A stretch of 33,912 nucleotides of DNA from assembly GCA_015493575.1 (NCBI GenBank), contig WGCX01000048.1, forward strand, positions 1 to 33,912, in the 5' to 3' direction. The stretch comes from Desulfobacteraceae bacterium. GTDB taxonomy: Bacteria; Desulfobacterota; Desulfobacteria; Desulfobacterales; Desulfobacteraceae. The position numbers and the translations under genes were made by a program. The notes under the pieces are model-generated. The model saw only the letters and a program-made list of their open reading frames with translations, made no database searches and had not been told where the DNA came from. Positions within the stretch are counted from its first letter, which is position 1. Every line of letters begins with the position of its first letter. Below are positions 31,599 through 33,912 of this stretch, in pieces.

Positions 31599-32351
31599 AT
31601 GAAGAATAAAATCAGGGCAGGTGCTCTTATTTCAGGAGGCGGGACAAACCTCCAGGCAATTATTGATGCATGCAGCAAGGGAACAATCGACGCGGAAATA
31701 GTTTTTACAGGCTCTGATAACAAAGATGCTGCAGGACTTAAACGAGCTGAAAAAGCAGGGATAGAAACCTTTGCCGTGGATTATAAATCAATCATAAATC
31801 AATACAGAAAAAACCCCGGCGAACTGCCTCTGCCCCATGATTTTAATATTGAAGAGATTAAAGCAAAACAGACCCTGATTCCGGAAAAAGCGGGTAATGA
31901 AAAAATCGAATTCTTTTTAAAGTCAAGGGCAGGTGCTGAAAAAGCACTCCTCGATGAAATCCTGCCATACAACATTGATCTTCTTATCCTTGCAGGCTTC
32001 ATGCGAACCCTGACACCGTATTTTATAGACAAGATCAACACAGACAAAAACCACCATAAAATAATGAACATTCACCCTGCCCTTCTTCCGGCTTTTCCCG
32101 GAACTGACGGTTATGGAGACACCTTCAGGTATGGATGCAAAGTAGGGGGCTGCACGGTTCATTTTATTGATTACGGAGAAGATTCAGGCCCCATCATAGG
32201 CCAGCGCGCATTTCAAATTGAGGATGACGACACCATGGAAACCATTCGAAAAAAAGGGCTTGAACTTGAATGGCAGCTTTACCCGGAATGTATTCAAAAA
32301 TTTGCAGAAAAACTGATTCAGCAAAAAAATGAAACCATAGTTAAACAATAA
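31599..32351 (+). CDS. purN: Phosphoribosylglycinamide formyltransferase, with insertion
   Basis: Transfers a formyl group from 10-formyl-THF to GAR in purine synthesis. It has the N-terminal ISGGGTNLQAIIDA (11-24), AGFMRTLTP (132-140) and catalytic residues equivalent to E. coli Asn106, His108 and Asp144: Asn157 and His159 (MNIHPALLP) and Asp195 (DYGEDSGPII). At 250 residues it is about 40-50 longer than typical PurN. The extra segment is near residues 64-112 (INQYRKNPGELPLPHDFNIEE...), between the nucleotide fold and the catalytic half. I see no strong ribosome site (weak GGAAAA about 11 nt upstream). It converges with the TraB gene 2 nt downstream. Confidence 0.9.
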   Translation: MKNKIRAGALISGGGTNLQAIIDACSKGTIDAEIVFTGSDNKDAAGLKRAEKAGIETFAVDYKSIINQYRKNPGELPLPHDFNIEEIKAKQTLIPEKAGNEKIEFFLKSRAGAEKALLDEILPYNIDLLILAGFMRTLTPYFIDKINTDKNHHKIMNIHPALLPAFPGTDGYGDTFRYGCKVGGCTVHFIDYGEDSGPIIGQRAFQIEDDDTMETIRKKGLELEWQLYPECIQKFAEKLIQQKNETIVKQ

Positions 32352-32353
32352 AC

Positions 32354-32884
32354 TTAATGCATAACCCTCAGCATAAACGGAATTGCCGCCATTGTGCCGA
32401 TGGTGCTGCCAAGATTTGTAAATACGACCACAAGCAGTATCCTTGTAACATTGTTTTTCCAGAATCCTTTTATGGAAAGTATGTCCGTGGGAATGGCCTC
32501 AAGGTCTTTAACCTTTGGTTTTCGCGCAAAGGCTTCTGCAAGCCCTGACACCCATCCTGCTGCAATCATGGGATTTAACGAGGTTAAAGGAGCTGCAAGG
32601 GCCGCGGTAATAATTGTCAAAGGATGAGCTAAAGCTGCAATGGCGCCAAGCCCTGCAAAAATACCATTGGCAAGTATCCAGAACCAGATCATATCTGCCC
32701 CGGCACTTTTTCCTTTAATGAAAAAACCCGCTGCAAACAGTGCAAGGATCAGCCCCGGTATAAGCCATTTAACGACTTTGCCGAAAATACCTCCTTTAGG
32801 TATTGTGTTAAGCTCATCAAGATCAATTTTTTTTTCTTCGGACATATATTTTTTAATTCCGGGAACATGACCTGCACCAACCAC
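32354..32884 (-). CDS. TraB-family protein, C-terminal membrane part (out of frame)
   Basis: This frame continues the TraB-family protein of the preceding frame. It begins VGAGHVPGIKKY, the conserved motif expected right after the end of the upstream frame. A polar linker follows (MSEEKKIDLDELNTIPKGG), then three or four membrane segments (VVKWLIPGLILALFAAGFFI, MIWFWILANGIFAGLGAIAAL, HPLTIITAALAAPL and ILLVVVFTNLGSTIGTMAAIPFML). The GTG at 32884 has no convincing ribosome site, so independent translation is doubtful. Joined with the upstream frame the protein would be about 390 residues, normal for bacterial TraB/PrgY homologues. Function in bacteria is not established. Confidence 0.75.
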   Translation of the reverse strand: MVGAGHVPGIKKYMSEEKKIDLDELNTIPKGGIFGKVVKWLIPGLILALFAAGFFIKGKSAGADMIWFWILANGIFAGLGAIAALAHPLTIITAALAAPLTSLNPMIAAGWVSGLAEAFARKPKVKDLEAIPTDILSIKGFWKNNVTRILLVVVFTNLGSTIGTMAAIPFMLRVMH

Positions 32885-32889
32885 AGCAA

Positions 32890-32900
32890 CTATTTTTTTC
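32890..32900 (-). other. A7 run: frameshift or slippage site in the TraB-family gene
   Basis: On the minus strand the upstream frame ends GGA AAA AAA TAG (T7 on the plus strand at 32893-32899). A -1 shift on A-AAA-AAA, or one extra A, gives GGA AAA AAA ATA GTT GCT GTG, restoring K-K-I-V-A-V-V-G-A-G-H, the expected TraB sequence. It may be programmed -1 frameshifting, polymerase slippage, a real disabling mutation, or a sequencing error in a homopolymer. Confidence 0.8.
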
Positions 32901-33525
32901 CATCAACCTGTCTTAAACTTTCAGTTAGATACTGGTCCCTTTCATCGATTAGAATTTTTTCAACCACAGGATGGGATTTTTTTACATCTGCAAGCAGAAC
33001 TTTAAGGATATCTTCCTTTTTCATCTGCTCAATATCCTCTTCAGTGATATCATCTGAACTGCCAAGGGAGAAAACAAGCTGAAACATTAATTTGATTTTT
33101 TCCCATATCCCCATACTCCTCCACACCCTGGAAAGAGTGATCTGGATTTCACGGTCAACGGGTATTATTGCAGCTCCGGCTTCTTCTCCTGCCTCAAGGG
33201 CATTGATCATCTCCTGACCCGGCAGTACATCAAATTTTTCAGCAATCTTTTTCTGGAAGGAGGCAAGCATTAAATTCATTAAAAGCAGCAGCGTCTTCTT
33301 CTCCCTGACCACCTTGACAATATTCATATTGCGCCATTTTTCCCTGTCCCGCAGAGATGCAAGGCGGGTTGCGCACAGTTCAAGGCATACGGTGTCAGGC
33401 TTTTCACTTAAAATCACCTCTTTTACAAGTTCTGCACTTTCCTTTGACACATGGGCGGTTCCCACAAGAATTATCTCTTTGTCATTAATAAAAAGACGAT
33501 CTGTATTTTCCTGTATATTCAACAA
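32890..33525 (-). CDS. TraB-family protein, N-terminal part
   Basis: A 211-residue frame with the TraB/PrgY (Tiki-like) pattern: EIILVGTAHVSKESAELVKEVI with the conserved GTAHVS, then PDTVCLELCATRLASLRD (the conserved Glu and Arg region), EAGEEAGAAIIPVDREIQITLSRVW, and DERDQYLTESLRQ near the end. These motifs resemble metal-dependent peptidase-like TraB proteins. Start is TTG at 33525 with GGAG 6 nt upstream; no ATG is better placed. The frame stops at an A7 run just before the conserved VVAVVGAGH motif, which lies in the -1 frame. Confidence 0.8.
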   Translation of the reverse strand: MLNIQENTDRLFINDKEIILVGTAHVSKESAELVKEVILSEKPDTVCLELCATRLASLRDREKWRNMNIVKVVREKKTLLLLMNLMLASFQKKIAEKFDVLPGQEMINALEAGEEAGAAIIPVDREIQITLSRVWRSMGIWEKIKLMFQLVFSLGSSDDITEEDIEQMKKEDILKVLLADVKKSHPVVEKILIDERDQYLTESLRQVDGKK

Positions 33526-33912
33526 TATATTCTCCGGTAAAGGCCATAGAGCCTTAATTTATTTTAAATTCAACCATGTGTTTCTCTATTTAAACACAAG
33601 GGTTCACTTAAAAATAATTGTAATTTATTTTCAAATGAACCCTTATACCGTTTGAGTCAGCCCCAAAGCCGGGGGATACATAGACTAAATAAATTTCAGT
33701 TGCAACATTATAATCATTTAATATTTTATGGCAACACAAATTATCCACAGTCTGCCAGTCTGACTGAACATAATACAGCTTATGGCACATAATTAAAACT
33801 ATATCATTAATATTATTACACAGTCCAAATGGACGGGTAGCAAATACTGGACAGAATTTATATTATAAAGTCAAATATTTACATTTTTTTGCTGATTATT
33901 AAGGTTGTTTAT
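33526..33912. other. Terminal gap with one long hairpin, no gene recognised
   Basis: AAGGGTTCA (33598-33606) and TGAACCCTT (33636-33644) form a perfect 9-bp stem that continues inward through AAAATAA/TTATTTT. A small CCCC-N6-GGGG fold (near 33661) follows. The remaining bases are AT-rich, and the only frame in it (complement 33608-33790) does not look coding. The TraB-gene promoter should lie here, but I cannot pin it down. Confidence 0.4.

Noticed and set aside
33608-33790. 60-codon ORF on the minus strand in the last gap
   Set aside because: It runs through a long hairpin, has no recognisable motif and no convincing ribosome site.
1-33912. CRISPR array, tRNA/rRNA genes or a complete insertion sequence
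   Set aside because: I found no regularly spaced direct repeats, no tRNA cloverleaf with CCA or T-loop signature, and no transposase frame on either strand.

Overview
The window reads as an ordinary chromosomal segment of an AT-rich, anaerobic Gram-negative bacterium. My best guess is a Desulfobacteraceae-like member of the Desulfobacterota. This is inferred from the gene mix: a 115-kDa-class NAD glutamate dehydrogenase, a tungsten aldehyde:ferredoxin oxidoreductase, a sigma-54 enhancer-binding protein, an editing-domain-less ProRS, BamD, and many structured intergenic repeats. I see no rRNA, tRNA, CRISPR array, prophage or insertion sequence.

Region 1 (1-15.3 kb) is the most interesting part. 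It holds a leftward NAD-glutamate dehydrogenase gene, a divergent PAS-PAS-AAA+-Fis sigma-54 activator, then a rightward cluster: aguB, a PatA-like putrescine aminotransferase, an aldehyde:ferredoxin oxidoreductase (AOR), aguA and potABCD. Together the products would import polyamine or agmatine and convert agmatine -> N-carbamoylputrescine -> putrescine -> 4-aminobutyraldehyde -> GABA, with the AOR taking the place normally held by an NAD(P)-dependent aldehyde dehydrogenase. Glutamate made by the aminotransferase could be recycled by the adjacent glutamate dehydrogenase. A near-consensus -24/-12 promoter (5462-5478) lies between the activator gene and aguB. Palindromes with similar TTATGC/GCATAA half-sites lie upstream of both the activator gene and this promoter. 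This suggests a self-contained, sigma-54-controlled agmatine/putrescine catabolic locus.

Region 2 (15.4-21.1 kb, leftward) is a HisPJQM-type basic amino-acid ABC transporter followed 17 nt later by an 808-residue fusion of a PlsB-type glycerol-3-phosphate acyltransferase to a GpsA-like dehydrogenase domain. That GpsA-like domain appears to have lost the canonical catalytic lysines. A 120-nt nested fold-back separates the binding-protein gene from the permease genes.

Region 3 (21.4-22.3 kb) is a Phd/PIN toxin-antitoxin pair. Region 4 (22.5-27.3 kb, rightward) is a compact ispG-proS-rel operon. Region 5 (27.4-30.0 kb, leftward) holds housekeeping genes: trxA, trxB, a BamD-like lipoprotein and rpmB. 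Region 6 (30.1-31.4 kb) is a small accessory island with an intact YefM-YoeB pair, its promoter/operator, and a vapC fragment. Region 7 (31.6-33.5 kb) has purN, with an unusual insertion, convergent with a TraB-family gene that is split by a -1 frameshift at an A7 run.

A dispersed ~50-nt hairpin repeat (TTGTTGnGAGGC...GCCTCATGGC type) occurs at least six times, repeatedly at the 3' ends of genes. Two copies overlap stop codons. Larger imperfect palindromes occupy the aguB-patA and patA-AOR gaps.
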